A stretch of 64,000 nt of DNA from an uncultured Sphingomonadaceae bacterium (GTDB lineage: Bacteria; Pseudomonadota; Alphaproteobacteria; Sphingomonadales; Sphingomonadaceae), in contig CANMFX010000003.1 of assembly GCA_947497315.1 (NCBI GenBank), forward strand, positions 124,001 through 188,000, in the 5' to 3' direction. A model generated the notes under the pieces. The model made no database searches, was not told the DNA's origin, and was given only the letters and a program-made list of their open reading frames with translations. The first letter of the stretch is position 1, and every line of letters starts with the position of its first letter. This document shows, piece after piece, positions 15,228 to 24,711 of this stretch. The position numbers were made by a program, and so were the translations under genes.

Positions 15228-16629
15228 CCGCCTGCGCGATCAGTTTCGGCAGGTTGCCCATCGCAGCCATGGCATTGGTCCTGAACTCGCCCAATATCGC
15301 CATTTTTTCATCATCATCGGGGGACACGCCGAAAATCATTTTGCCGAAACCGTCGAGCCGGCTCTGGGTAATCCATTTGTTGACGACCTTGTCTTGCGAC
15401 CATTGAAACTGGTTCATCATATTGACCATCGTCGCGGCGGGATATGTGTCAATGCCATCGGGCAGGGGGATGGGTTGTCCCAATCGGTTTTTGGTCTCGT
15501 CATCATCATAAGTGACTTCGAGAAAAGCAGATAGCGCAGCGCTGAAGGCCGGTTGCGGGACCCGGATCATCTGCAATGTGATGAGGCCGTCCTGAAATTG
15601 CGGCACCACCGGGCGGCGTTCGACGGCGGTTGCGGTGCAGTCGATATAGAGCGTCTCCGCCGGCATCGGATAGTCGCCCTCTTTCAGGTGCATGCCGCCC
15701 TGATCGATAGTCTCGACATGGCCCATGCGAACGACATTTTTAATCTGGCGCAAGATATCGACCTCACCCTGCGAGATGGTGGCATAGTGGAACATGCTTG
15801 GCTTGGCCTCAGGATCGATGCGTAGCATCACGCCGCAGGCTTCTAGGCGCAGGAACAGATCATCGGCGGAGTCCGCTGCCGCCAGCGCCGCCATCAAATC
15901 CCTTTGGCCGCCAATGGTCTGGTGAAAAAACTCCTGACCGGGCTGGGTATTGTTGCGATTGAGCAACCAGCTATCGCGCGGACAGATCCAAACGATATCA
16001 TCCGCGTCCGCTCCAGAGCGCAGCAACCAGACACCGACATCCATTGCGGTTTTGCCCGCGCCGAGGATAGCGAATTTTTTGGGCAGCGATCCCGCGCTTT
16101 GCCAAAGCTGGGGCAAGGCGTTGGGCGGGATCATCTTGGCGCCATCCTTCACCTCGAATTTCGGTGTGTGGGTGGATGGCACGGTGGTGCCATAATAGGT
16201 CGCGTCTACAGTTTTCTTGCGGATATTGATCTGGGTTTCCTTGCCCGACAGCAAGGACACAAATTTACCGTCTCCCCGATAATCAGACATGGGATGATAG
16301 CTTACCCGTCCGCTGGGCAAGAATCTTTGGTGCATCACTTTCTCGAAATAGCTGTTCACCTCGGCACCGGTGGCCAGCTCATAGTAGCCTTTGTTGAGGC
16401 CGGTTGTATCTATTTCGCCGCTGCCCAGCTGGGTCGAGTTCACCCCGTAAAAGGCCGATGGCTGGTGCAAGGACACGAACGGATAAGCGTCATTCCAGTG
16501 ACCTCCTGGTTTGCCATGCCGGTCGACAATGGTGATATGCGCGTCGCTTTCATCCAGTAATGTATCGGCAAAGGCCATGCCAACGGCACCGCTGCCGATA
16601 ATCAGATAATCCGTTTCGGCCTGCGCCAT
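15220..16629 (-). CDS. FAD/NAD(P)-binding oxidoreductase (flavin monooxygenase-like)
   Basis: A 469-residue flavoprotein. The FAD-binding Rossmann motif is at residues 9-17 (LIIGSGAVGMAFA), followed by TIVDRHGKPGGHWNDAYPFV, which resembles the start of flavin-containing monooxygenases. A second nucleotide site is at FAILGAGKTAMDVGVWLL, and the later motif is LYIDCTATAVE. The reaction is unknown. The gene begins a minus-strand run that continues through the thioredoxin-like gene, with an 8-base overlap. Confidence 0.8.
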   Translation of the reverse strand: MAQAETDYLIIGSGAVGMAFADTLLDESDAHITIVDRHGKPGGHWNDAYPFVSLHQPSAFYGVNSTQLGSGEIDTTGLNKGYYELATGAEVNSYFEKVMHQRFLPSGRVSYHPMSDYRGDGKFVSLLSGKETQINIRKKTVDATYYGTTVPSTHTPKFEVKDGAKMIPPNALPQLWQSAGSLPKKFAILGAGKTAMDVGVWLLRSGADADDIVWICPRDSWLLNRNNTQPGQEFFHQTIGGQRDLMAALAAADSADDLFLRLEACGVMLRIDPEAKPSMFHYATISQGEVDILRQIKNVVRMGHVETIDQGGMHLKEGDYPMPAETLYIDCTATAVERRPVVPQFQDGLITLQMIRVPQPAFSAALSAFLEVTYDDDETKNRLGQPIPLPDGIDTYPAATMVNMMNQFQWSQDKVVNKWITQSRLDGFGKMIFGVSPDDDEKMAILGEFRTNAMAAMGNLPKLIAQAGG

Positions 16630-16687
16630 ATGAAAGTCCCTTCGCTGGATTATCCGATTTCTTAGGGACTAAAGAGCAGGAGGGCAA

Positions 16688-17614
16688 TCAAACTTCCAGC
16701 GGGGTGAGGGAACAGGCGGTCGTGAGGCCAAGACCGCGCTTCATGGCGGGATAGGCCCTGACCATCGCCGCAGCCATGGCGAGTTCCCGTCGGACGCCGC
16801 GCCCGAACTGCTGTTCGATGCGCAGCCCCAGATCGTCCGCCTCCGCAGATTGCCGCGCAATGGCCTGACCGAAATCAAAAGCCAGCTTGTTGTCGCCGGA
16901 CAGCTTGCCGGTCAGCATGGCGTTGACCTCATCTCTCGGCAATCCTTCCGCCAATGCCCCTTGCGCAGCGGTAATTGCGCAGGGACCGCAATCCTCAACC
17001 AGAACCGCACCAATCCGAGTGGCGGATAACAGGTCTGCACTGGCTTCATAACGGTGATTGCTGGCGGGCATGAAATGCTTGAACTTCTCCAACATATGCC
17101 CGGGCGCACTGGCGACCTCATGGATATAGGCGCTTTCGCCGGGGGACATCCGGTCTACCATCGCTAAAAATAGACGGTCGGGCACACCTGCTGGCACGAT
17201 GCGCTGACGAAAGAATAGAATAGCGACTGCGATCAACACGAGCAGCGGCGGACCCAGTACACCCGGAGCGTCGGCCCAGAAAATCGCGGGCGAACAGATG
17301 CCGACTGACACCTCGTATATATGCAATATCCCGTGCAAGGAAAGCCACAGACCGCCAGCCAATGCGGCCATCCAGCGCATATGAAGGCTGGCGCTGGCAT
17401 AGAGCAGAATGATTCCGCAAGTTGCATAGGCAATCCCGATATCACGAATAAAATGCTTATTGGGCGGACCAGTGGTGATGACGGTGGGGATCGCGGTGTA
17501 CCAGTCGAGCGGACTGATGATCATGAACATCCCAAAAAACAGTGCGAATATTCCAACAGCGAGGATCAGCAGCTGCGTCAGTCTGTCTAGAAAGTCGGGT
17601 TTTCCGGTTTGCAT
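16688..17614 (-). CDS. Membrane protein with AhpD-like CxxC domain
   Basis: A 308-residue protein with four predicted membrane segments in residues 12-140 and a soluble C-terminal half. The latter contains VLVEDCGPCAITAAQGAL, with Cys209 and Cys212 spaced as in AhpD/carboxymuconolactone decarboxylase-like proteins, so it may be a redox-active domain tethered to the membrane. The ATG at 17614 is chosen because AGGGAATTT precedes it. The frame is open further upstream, but that part covers the operator region. It is divergent from the Rrf2 regulator and is the likely target of that regulator. Confidence 0.7.
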   Translation of the reverse strand: MQTGKPDFLDRLTQLLILAVGIFALFFGMFMIISPLDWYTAIPTVITTGPPNKHFIRDIGIAYATCGIILLYASASLHMRWMAALAGGLWLSLHGILHIYEVSVGICSPAIFWADAPGVLGPPLLVLIAVAILFFRQRIVPAGVPDRLFLAMVDRMSPGESAYIHEVASAPGHMLEKFKHFMPASNHRYEASADLLSATRIGAVLVEDCGPCAITAAQGALAEGLPRDEVNAMLTGKLSGDNKLAFDFGQAIARQSAEADDLGLRIEQQFGRGVRRELAMAAAMVRAYPAMKRGLGLTTACSLTPLEV

Positions 17615-17625
17615 GACAAATTCCC

Positions 17626-17734
17626 TATCTGAGTATTTCTTATTCAGATAATAAATATCCGAATAAGAAATATTGTCAATATGAAGCCGGGAAATTGCCG
17701 CGGGGGCGTTATTCGGATATGAAATATCGGAATA
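17626..17734. promoter_or_regulatory. Array of five operator half-sites (probable Rrf2 operator)
   Basis: Five copies of a TATYYGRATA-like decamer lie in alternating orientation between two divergent genes: 17626-17635, 17641-17650, 17656-17665, 17710-17719 and 17725-17734. Neighbouring copies in each cluster start exactly 15 bases apart, giving inverted pairs with 5-base spacers. The best dyad is 17634-17672, with 17-base arms and one mismatch. The last pair ends 21 bases before the Rrf2 start, so autoregulation is likely. Confidence 0.75.
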
Positions 17735-17755
17735 TGAGAAGAAAACAGGTAGACG

Positions 17756-18265
17756 ATGCAGATTTCCAAGGGTGTTGAATGGGCGGCGCACGCCGCCGCG
17801 TTGCTAAATGGCCTTCCCCCCGGTCGCGGTCTGAAGGCGGAAGCTTTGGCCCGCTATCATGGAGTGCCAGCGCCCTATATGGCGAAGCAGCTACAAGCCT
17901 TAAGCAAGGCCGGGGTTACGCAAACATCACGCGGCGCGCATGGCGGCTATCGCCTCGCCAAACCAGCGGAAGAAATTACGCTGTGGGATATCACCGCAGC
18001 GGTTGATGGGCCGGGCCCGGCATTCCGGTGCACTGAAATTCGCCAAAACGGCCCATGTGGTCTGAAACCCGAAGACTGCAAACGACCCTGTCAGATCGCC
18101 GCTGCCTTTGCCTCTGCAGAGCGAGCTTTTCGAGATAGTTTGGCAGCGGTCTCTTTGGCCGATCTGGCAGGGCAGGTCGTTAAGGATTCCGAACCAGACC
18201 ATCTACTTGCCATGATGAACTGGCTGAATGCTGAGGCAGATCCACTCAGCGAGAAAAGCGCCTAG
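17756..18265 (+). CDS. Rrf2 family transcriptional regulator
   Basis: Rrf2-type winged-helix repressor of 169 residues, the family of IscR and NsrR that often senses redox state or nitric oxide through an Fe-S cluster. The DNA-binding domain occupies about 1-75, with the family motif GGYRLA at 63-68. Four cysteines follow: 92, 101, 108 and 112. Their spacing (CX8CX6CX3C) differs from the CX5CX5C of IscR/NsrR, so a cluster or a thiol switch is possible but not certain. It is divergent from the AhpD-like membrane protein gene, with five operator half-sites between. Confidence 0.88.
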   Translation: MQISKGVEWAAHAAALLNGLPPGRGLKAEALARYHGVPAPYMAKQLQALSKAGVTQTSRGAHGGYRLAKPAEEITLWDITAAVDGPGPAFRCTEIRQNGPCGLKPEDCKRPCQIAAAFASAERAFRDSLAAVSLADLAGQVVKDSEPDHLLAMMNWLNAEADPLSEKSA

Positions 18266-18269
18266 CCGG

Positions 18270-18563
18270 TCACATAAGCTTGGTCATCGTCTCAAACCGC
18301 AAAGGTTCGGCCAGCCAATTGTCATAATTGTCCATAACCGCCTTTGTATAGGGCTTGCCATGATGTTCTTTTAGAGCCGCTTCATCCTGCCATTCCTCAA
18401 AGAGGAAAATGTGCCCCTTATCCGGATCGGACAAGACGGTGAACTGAATGCAACCAGGCTCGGCGCGGGTTTCCTCAACAATGGCAAGGATGGCGTCCTG
18501 CGCGTCGGTATAATACTCGGATTTGGGCGCGATTTTCGCGAAGCCGAAAAGCGTATTGGTCAT
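18270..18563 (-). CDS. Antibiotic-biosynthesis-monooxygenase (ABM) domain protein
   Basis: A 97-residue ferredoxin-like ABM-domain protein, similar to YgiN-type quinol monooxygenases. It has the family pattern VEETRAEPGCIQFTVLSDP, then HIFLFEEWQDEAALKEHHG. Such proteins dimerise and oxidise quinols or related aromatic molecules without a cofactor; the substrate here is unknown. It converges with the Rrf2 gene with 4 bases between stops, and it sits 48 bases after the ispG start (upstream side lies at 18.6 kb, where ispG ends). Confidence 0.82.
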   Translation of the reverse strand: MTNTLFGFAKIAPKSEYYTDAQDAILAIVEETRAEPGCIQFTVLSDPDKGHIFLFEEWQDEAALKEHHGKPYTKAVMDNYDNWLAEPLRFETMTKLM

Positions 18564-18611
18564 ATATTAGAGACTTTCATTCTAGTAAGCCCCCGCTTGA
18601 TTATCCCTGTT

Positions 18612-19748
18612 TTACTCGGCCGCTTCGACCTGTTCTGTCGCCGCTTCAATCTCCGCCGCCTTGGCTTCGACCAGCTTCACGATATGATCGACCATATCGC
18701 CATCCGACACATGGTGGTTGGTCACGCCGGAGAGATAGACCATATGTTTGCCCGCGCCGCCGCCGGTAATGCCGATATCGGTCTCGCGGGCTTCGCCTGG
18801 GCCGTTGACGACGCAGCCGAGGACAGAGAGCGACAAGGGCGTGCGGATATGCTGCAAGCGTTCTTCCAAGGTTTGCACCGTGCGGATCACATCAAAGCCC
18901 TGTCGCGCGCAGCTTGGGCAGCTCACCACGCGGACACCGCGAGTGCGCAGGCCGAGCGCTTTGAGCATTTCATAGCCAACGCGAACTTCCTCTTCCGGTT
19001 CGGCCGACAGGCTGACGCGGATCGTGTCGCCAATTCCGGCCCACAGCAGATTACCCATGCCGATCGAACTTTTGACGGTGCCTCCGATCAGGCCGCCTGC
19101 TTCGGTGATACCAAGATGCAGCGGGCAATCCACCGCATCGGCCAATTGTGAGTAAGCAGCGACCGCCAGAAACACATCTGACGCTTTGACCGCGACCTTA
19201 TATTCGTGAAAATCATGATCCTGCAGCAATTTGATATGGTCGAGCGCACTTTCCACCAAAGCCTCGGGGCAAGGCTCGCCATATTTTTCAAGCAGGTCTT
19301 TTTCCAGACTGCCGGCATTCACTCCGATACGGATCGCGCAGCCATTGGCCTTCGCCGCATCGACCACTTCCTTGACCCGCTCGGCGCTGCCGATATTGCC
19401 GGGATTAATCCGCAGGCAGGCCGCGCCCGCCTCCGCGGCTTCAATACCGCGCTTATAATGAAAGTGAATATCCGCCACGATCGGAACGCGGCTGGCGCGG
19501 ACAATCTGTTTCAGCGCGGTCGTGCTCTCGACATCCGGGCAGGACACCCGGATGATATCGACACCGGCCTCTTCACAGCGGCGGATCTGGTCAATCGTCG
19601 CCTTGGGATCGCTGGTCAGCGTATTGGTCATTGTCTGCACGGTAATCGGTGCATCCCCGCCCACCGGTACGTCACCGACCATGATCTGGCGGCTCTTGCG
19701 GCGCTCTATATCGCGCCATGGACGCAGGGAGGGATTATCGGCTGTCAT
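18612..19748 (-). CDS. ispG: 4-hydroxy-3-methylbut-2-en-1-yl diphosphate synthase
   Basis: IspG (GcpE), the [4Fe-4S] enzyme that converts MEcPP to HMBPP in the MEP route to isoprenoids. It has 378 residues in the two-domain bacterial form: a TIM barrel (residues about 15-260, with [14 protein letters not shown] and LRINPGNIG) and the cluster domain. The cluster ligands are visible as Cys277 and Cys280 in [12 protein letters not shown] and Cys312 in [11 protein letters not shown], with Glu319 as the fourth ligand. Start ATG at 19748. The Ala/Glu-rich tail is a loose extension. Confidence 0.96.
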   Translation of the reverse strand: MTADNPSLRPWRDIERRKSRQIMVGDVPVGGDAPITVQTMTNTLTSDPKATIDQIRRCEEAGVDIIRVSCPDVESTTALKQIVRASRVPIVADIHFHYKRGIEAAEAGAACLRINPGNIGSAERVKEVVDAAKANGCAIRIGVNAGSLEKDLLEKYGEPCPEALVESALDHIKLLQDHDFHEYKVAVKASDVFLAVAAYSQLADAVDCPLHLGITEAGGLIGGTVKSSIGMGNLLWAGIGDTIRVSLSAEPEEEVRVGYEMLKALGLRTRGVRVVSCPSCARQGFDVIRTVQTLEERLQHIRTPLSLSVLGCVVNGPGEARETDIGITGGGAGKHMVYLSGVTNHHVSDGDMVDHIVKLVEAKAAEIEAATEQVEAAE

Positions 19749-19868
19749 GATGATGGGAACCTGTCACAATATTGCTCGTTCCATGCTATATAGCGGTTTC
19801 ATACCGCTGGTGCGAGGGGCGATTGCGTCTGCATCCCAAAAAAGCACAATATTATAGAGGAAATAATC

Positions 19869-20534
19869 ATGGGAACTGTTCTAATAACCGGCGCCAATCG
19901 CGGCATTGGGCTGGAAATGGCCAAACAATATGCAGACAATGGATGGGCCGTCATTGGCACGGCGCGAGAACCGGAAAAAGCCACAGAGCTGAACGCGATC
20001 AGCAATGCAAAGACGATGCAACTGGATGCGGCAGATGACGATAGTGTCACAAGTTTCATGAACCAACTCGGCGACCAGCCGGTTGACCTTTACATTAACA
20101 ATGCCGGTATTTTCGGCCCGCAGGAATTTGACCGCGATGGCTGGTTGGAGCTGTTCAATGTCAATGTCGTCGCGCCGGTAAAGCTTGCCAATGCGCTCAA
20201 AGACAACGTTGCCAAGTCAAATGACAAGAAGATGGTCGTGATCTCCAGCCAGGTTGGCAGCATTGCTGAAAATGACAGCGGTGAGATGATGTATTATCGT
20301 TCCAGCAAGGCGGCGGTGAACCAGGCGTGGAAGTCGCTGTCCAACCAGTGGAAGGACGAAGGACTGACTCTCACCATGATGCATCCTGGCTGGGTCCAGA
20401 CCGATATGGGTGGTCCTCATGCCGATCTGACCGCAGAGGAAAGTGTCAGCGGTATGCGCCAAGTGATTGATCAGACCAGTCACAAGCAGACAGGTAGTTT
20501 TCATGACTATAGCGGGCGCGAAATACCATGGTAA
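19869..20534 (+). CDS. Short-chain dehydrogenase/reductase
   Basis: Classical SDR of 221 residues. The cofactor motif is TGANRGIG near the N-terminus, followed by the structural NNAG in LYINNAGIFG and the catalytic Tyr and Lys in MYYRSSKAAVNQAW. The MMHPGWVQTDMGG segment is typical of the subgroup. It should oxidise or reduce a small carbonyl or alcohol with NAD(P)H; the substrate is unknown. GAGGAAATAATC before the ATG is the ribosome site. It stands alone and is divergent from ispG. Confidence 0.88.
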   Translation: MGTVLITGANRGIGLEMAKQYADNGWAVIGTAREPEKATELNAISNAKTMQLDAADDDSVTSFMNQLGDQPVDLYINNAGIFGPQEFDRDGWLELFNVNVVAPVKLANALKDNVAKSNDKKMVVISSQVGSIAENDSGEMMYYRSSKAAVNQAWKSLSNQWKDEGLTLTMMHPGWVQTDMGGPHADLTAEESVSGMRQVIDQTSHKQTGSFHDYSGREIPW

Positions 20535-20614
20535 TTTTTGGTGGCGCATGACCATATCACAATGGTTGCGGCTCTGATTATTGGTGCTACATCTGTACCC
20601 AAAGGAGCCGCATC

Positions 20615-21718
20615 ATGTTCAAATTCGCAATTATCGCACCGGTTTTAACGATGGCCGCGCTGGCCCTCAGCAACAGTGCGTCAGCCCAAACGGATCGGGA
20701 AGTAAACTGGTCCATTGCCATTCATGGCGGTGCCGGGACGATTGAGCGTGAAAAAATCACACCTGAAAAAGACGCAGAAATCCGGGCTGCTCTGAACAAG
20801 GCATTGGCCGAAGGATCCAGAATTCTGACAGCCGGCGGCAGCGCGATGGACGCAATTACCGCAACCATAATGCTTCTGGAGAATGATCCCAATTTCAACG
20901 CCGGCAAAGGCGCGGTTTTCACGTGGGACAAGACCAACGAGCTGGATAGCAGCATCATGGATGGCAGCGACTTGTCTGCTGGCGCTGTCGCCGGTGTCAC
21001 AGCAACGAAGAACCCGATATTGCTGGCCCGGGCGGTCAAGGACAACAGCCCGCATGTCATGCTGTCCGGCAAGGGCGCTGACCAGTTCAGCCGCGAACAG
21101 GGCCTGGAACAGGTGACACCCGACTATTATGCCACGCCCCGCCGCCTGAAACAGATAGAGGACGTGCTCGCCCAGCAAGTCAGTGCTGCCGATGTCGACT
21201 ATAAATTCGGCACAGTCGGTGCTGTTGCGATGGACAGCAAAGGCAATATGGCTGCGGGAACCAGCACCGGCGGGATGACCGGCAAAAGATGGGGCCGGAT
21301 TGGCGATAGTCCGGTTATCGGCGCGGGCACCTATGCGCGCAACCGCAGCTGCGCAATATCAGCCACGGGTGCTGGCGAATATTTCATCCGGTTGGGCGTT
21401 GCCCACGAAATTTGCAGCCGCATCTGGACACGCTTCCTTGCGGTGCGAGATGAAGTGCAGGCCACGGTGCCCAAGGATAAAGACGGCGTACCCGATTATT
21501 ATATCCATGCCAGTGAATTTATGCTGCCGGACGAGGAAGTTCAGAAAATTGCCGATGAAGTAATTGCCGAACTCGGTGCGATTGGCGGCACTGGCGGGAT
21601 CATATTCGCGACACCATGGGGCCAAGCGGGCTATAGCTTCAATACCCCCGGCATGTACCGCGGCCGCGCGACCAGCGACGGCGCAATGAGCGTATCGATT
21701 TACGGGGATGAGGAATAG
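20615..21718 (+). CDS. Exported isoaspartyl peptidase/L-asparaginase (Ntn hydrolase)
   Basis: Asparaginase_2 family protein of 367 residues with a Sec signal ending at about residue 24 (LALSNSASAQ). The family starts IAIHGGAGTIER (about 35-46). Autocleavage should occur before Thr200 in KFGTVGAVAMD, which becomes the N-terminal nucleophile, and STGGMTGKRWGRIGDSP carries the substrate-binding residues. It releases isoaspartyl residues or hydrolyses L-asparagine. Location in the periplasm follows from the signal. AAAGGAGCC precedes the ATG. It converges with the next gene with 7 bases between stops. Confidence 0.92.
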   Translation: MFKFAIIAPVLTMAALALSNSASAQTDREVNWSIAIHGGAGTIEREKITPEKDAEIRAALNKALAEGSRILTAGGSAMDAITATIMLLENDPNFNAGKGAVFTWDKTNELDSSIMDGSDLSAGAVAGVTATKNPILLARAVKDNSPHVMLSGKGADQFSREQGLEQVTPDYYATPRRLKQIEDVLAQQVSAADVDYKFGTVGAVAMDSKGNMAAGTSTGGMTGKRWGRIGDSPVIGAGTYARNRSCAISATGAGEYFIRLGVAHEICSRIWTRFLAVRDEVQATVPKDKDGVPDYYIHASEFMLPDEEVQKIADEVIAELGAIGGTGGIIFATPWGQAGYSFNTPGMYRGRATSDGAMSVSIYGDEE

Positions 21719-21725
21719 GCGTTAG

Positions 21726-22961
21726 TTACTCCCCCAAAGGCGTCGCGGCTTTTGCTGCTTTCGTCGTGACGATATAGTCAAAGCCCAGCACCACAAATTT
21801 CCCGAAGGTTGAAAGGGCATTGATTCCCTTGCTTTCCAACTTGCGCCGGATGGGTTCGAGCGGGATGAGATAATGGCCGGTATCGCCGATCCGGGCGCTG
21901 TCTATCTGTGCCGCCTCAAGGATAGGTGTGATGATCTTGTCGTCCACCGCTTTGACTTGCGTATAGCCCTCCGGTGAAGGTCGCATGGTCAGTTGCTCAC
22001 CGCCAAGACCGCTGAATGCGATGTGCAGCGATTGCATCTTGTTGGCGGCTGCCAGCCCGGGGAGCAGTGAACCAATATCAAACATCTTGGTTGGCGTTGT
22101 CCCGCGGCCGAGATGATAGGCACCCATTTTCAGCAGCACGCGCGGTGCTGGTTCTTCTGCTTCATGATATTGCTGCAAAAACAAGCCGTGGATCAGCGCG
22201 ATACGGTCTGCATTATTGGCGAAATAGCGTCCTGCATTGTTGTGCTGATAGATGGCTGCGCTTTTCGCGAGGGAGTCAATAACATCCTGTGCCTCGGGAG
22301 AACCGGCAAATTTCGCACGCAGCTTTGCAAAGGTTGCGGGCGGGGCCGATAGCATCAGCAGGTTCCCCTGATCAGCGGCGGCTACGGCTGTCAGATCTTT
22401 CTGCAGCAAGCTATCCGCGGCCTCATGTGCAGCGGCATTGGGGGCCATGGCTTTTAATTCCTCTAACAAGATCGTCGGCGCGCCAATAAATTCCTGATCA
22501 ATGCCCCATAGATCCACTGCGCCTTCGGGCTCGGCAAAATCATTGGCGAGCAGCGCATCTTCGCGGTTGCTGACAAAGGGCAGGGCAATTGGCTTGCCCG
22601 ATACCAAATTGGCGACGCCGGTGACACCATCGGTCCGCAGTGCTTGCTGCACGGCCTTGTTGGACCAGGAACCGATTTCGACGGCATGATAGGTGCGGCC
22701 ATGTTTCTTCATCTCGGCCGCTAGACCCCGGCCTAGTTCCGGTGAGTCCGCGAAACCGTGATCTTCGCCAAGCGCGACAAATTGCGACCTTGTAATCTCA
22801 GCGCGGAGGATATCGCCACCGGGGCCGGAGAGGCCATCTGGTCCAAAGGAAATCTCCCAGACCGGAATTTCTGGCGCTGGTGCTACCGTGTCCTCGGCCA
22901 TGGCCGGTGTTGTTAGTGCCAGCATGATTATTCCTGATAGCGCCGCACAAACCCTCCGCAT
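21726..22961 (-). CDS. Exported protein of erythromycin-esterase/ChaN-like type
   Basis: A 411-residue protein with a Sec signal (ALSGIIMLALTTPAMA). The body has FVALGEDHGFADSPE (62-76) with Glu66 and His68, then YHAVEIGSWSN (91-101) and DLWGIDQEF (about 144-152). That series of conserved acidic/His positions is the pattern of the EreA/ChaN/TIKI-like superfamily, which are metal-dependent hydrolases or haem-binding proteins. No specific activity can be given. It is transcribed alone and ends close to the asparaginase-family gene on the other strand. Confidence 0.6.
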   Translation of the reverse strand: MRRVCAALSGIIMLALTTPAMAEDTVAPAPEIPVWEISFGPDGLSGPGGDILRAEITRSQFVALGEDHGFADSPELGRGLAAEMKKHGRTYHAVEIGSWSNKAVQQALRTDGVTGVANLVSGKPIALPFVSNREDALLANDFAEPEGAVDLWGIDQEFIGAPTILLEELKAMAPNAAAHEAADSLLQKDLTAVAAADQGNLLMLSAPPATFAKLRAKFAGSPEAQDVIDSLAKSAAIYQHNNAGRYFANNADRIALIHGLFLQQYHEAEEPAPRVLLKMGAYHLGRGTTPTKMFDIGSLLPGLAAANKMQSLHIAFSGLGGEQLTMRPSPEGYTQVKAVDDKIITPILEAAQIDSARIGDTGHYLIPLEPIRRKLESKGINALSTFGKFVVLGFDYIVTTKAAKAATPLGE

Positions 22962-23083
22962 ATCATCTCTCCTTTGATTGTTTTAGTGATTTATATCACC
23001 AATACAGTAATTGTAAATCTATCTTCGAAACTGTTTGTAAATTCCCGCTTCCCCTCCCTTAATCACTCGGTTAAACCGGGCGC

Positions 23084-24607
23084 ATGACATGGAAACCGGA
23101 AATTGAAGAGCTGCGTGAGCGGCAGCGGCTGGCAGAAAAAATGGGTGGGGAGGAGAAAGTCTCTCGCCAGCATGGACGGGGCAAGCTCGATGCGCGCGCC
23201 CGCATTGCCGGAATTGTCGATGAAGGCAGTTTTCGCGAGATCGGCAAGATTGCCGGGCGCGGGACCTATAACGAAAAAGCGGAGTTTGAGGATTTTGCAC
23301 CGAGCAATCTGATTTTCGGCCGTGCCAATATCGAAGGGCGTCCGGTGGTTGCGAGCGCCGATGATTTCACGGTTCGCGGCGGTGCGGCGGACGCCGCACT
23401 GCATCGCAAGTTTACCCAATGCGAGAAGATGGCCCATACGCTGGGCATCCCCATGATCCGGATGATTGATGGCACCGGTGGTGGTGGTTCCGTCAAATCG
23501 CTGGAGGATATGGGCTTTACCTATGTCCCTGCAGTGCCCGGCTGGGAAGATATTATCAAAAATCAGGAAACGGTACCCGTCGTGGCGCTGGCGCTAGGAC
23601 CGACAGCAGGTATGGGCGCTGCCCGGACTGTGGCGAGTCACTACTCAATCATGGTGCGCGGGCTGTCGCAACTATTTGCCGCCGGCCCTGCCGTTGCCGC
23701 CGCGATCGGTGACAACCTGACCAAGGAAGAACTGGGTGGCAGCGAGATTCATACCCGAAATGGTGTTGTTGACGAGGAGGTTGGCAGCGAGGCCGAGGCT
23801 TTCGCCACAGCGCGCAAATTCCTGTCTTACCTGCCAAGCAATATCAACCAGCGGGCCGACCGGGTGGTCACGGGCGATCCTGCCGGTCGGCGCGATGAAG
23901 CCTTGCTCTCGGCTGTTCCGCGTGGCGACAAGGAAGTCTATTCCATGCGCAAGATCATGGACTCGGTTTTTGACAAGGGATCGGTTTTCGAGATGGGCAA
24001 ACGCTGGGGCAGGGCGGCTATTACAGCCTTTGCAAGGCTGGATGGATATCCGGTAGCGGTGCTGGCCAATGATCCCAGTTTTCTGGGTGGTAGCTGGGAA
24101 GCCAAGTCATCGGAAAAGGTCGAGCGTTTTGCAAAACTTGCAGACCAATTCCGCCTGCCAGTCGTCCATCTGGTTGATAATCCCGGTTTCATGATCGGCG
24201 AGGATGCCGAACGCACGGGCACGATCCGCTATGGCGTACAGGCGATGAACGCGGTCTATAAAGCCACAGTGCCTTGGGCCAGCATCATCGTGCGGCGTGC
24301 ATACGGTATTGCAGGAAGTGCGATGTCCAATGCGGAGAATTTCCAATATCGTTTTGCCTGGCCGAGTGGTGATTGGGGGTCATTGCCGATCGCAGGCGGG
24401 TTGGAGGTTGCCTATAAGGCAGACATCGAGGCGTCTGAAGATCCAGCGGCCCGGTTGGAAGAGATCAAGGCCAAACTCAATCAGGTTACTTCCCCATTTC
24501 GCACGGCGGAGCAGTTTAGCGTCGAGGATATCATCGACCCGCGGGAGACCCGGCCATTATTATGTGAGTTTGCCGAACTGGCATGGCGGAAACTGGAAGT
24601 GGAGTGA
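23084..24607 (+). CDS. Acyl-CoA carboxylase beta (carboxyltransferase) subunit
   Basis: Biotin-dependent carboxyltransferase of 507 residues, of the type that joins alpha and beta domains in one chain (propionyl-CoA, methylmalonyl-CoA, methylcrotonyl-CoA or geranyl-CoA carboxylases). Visible features are GKLDARARIAGIVDEGSF, RMIDGTGGGGSVKSLE, GPTAGMGAARTVASHYSIMV and, in the C-terminal half, LVDNPGFMIGEDAERTG and the RRAYGIAGSAM loop. No biotin-carboxylase subunit is in the window, so the acyl-CoA substrate cannot be fixed. The start at 23084 follows AAACCGGGCGC; a ribosome site is not obvious. Confidence 0.88.
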   Translation: MTWKPEIEELRERQRLAEKMGGEEKVSRQHGRGKLDARARIAGIVDEGSFREIGKIAGRGTYNEKAEFEDFAPSNLIFGRANIEGRPVVASADDFTVRGGAADAALHRKFTQCEKMAHTLGIPMIRMIDGTGGGGSVKSLEDMGFTYVPAVPGWEDIIKNQETVPVVALALGPTAGMGAARTVASHYSIMVRGLSQLFAAGPAVAAAIGDNLTKEELGGSEIHTRNGVVDEEVGSEAEAFATARKFLSYLPSNINQRADRVVTGDPAGRRDEALLSAVPRGDKEVYSMRKIMDSVFDKGSVFEMGKRWGRAAITAFARLDGYPVAVLANDPSFLGGSWEAKSSEKVERFAKLADQFRLPVVHLVDNPGFMIGEDAERTGTIRYGVQAMNAVYKATVPWASIIVRRAYGIAGSAMSNAENFQYRFAWPSGDWGSLPIAGGLEVAYKADIEASEDPAARLEEIKAKLNQVTSPFRTAEQFSVEDIIDPRETRPLLCEFAELAWRKLEVE

Positions 24608-24621
24608 TGGGTTGCGCGTGA

Positions 24622-24700
24622 TGTGCTCGGCACTTGATGCGGAGCCCAGGATGGCTGTTAGGCCCGTCTACTCTAGGCTCCGCATCAAGTGCGGAGCACA
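24622..24700. repeat. Long inverted repeat between convergent genes
   Basis: Two 25-base arms (24622-24646 and 24676-24700) match except at one position and flank a 29-base spacer. The arm contains CACTTGATGCGGAGCC. The position between two convergent stops (24607 and 24712) suggests a bidirectional terminator or a REP-like dispersed repeat. Similar 'Tcaagtgcggagca' repeats are common in this bacterial group, as I recall. Confidence 0.8.
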
Positions 24701-24711
24701 ACCGCTTAAAC

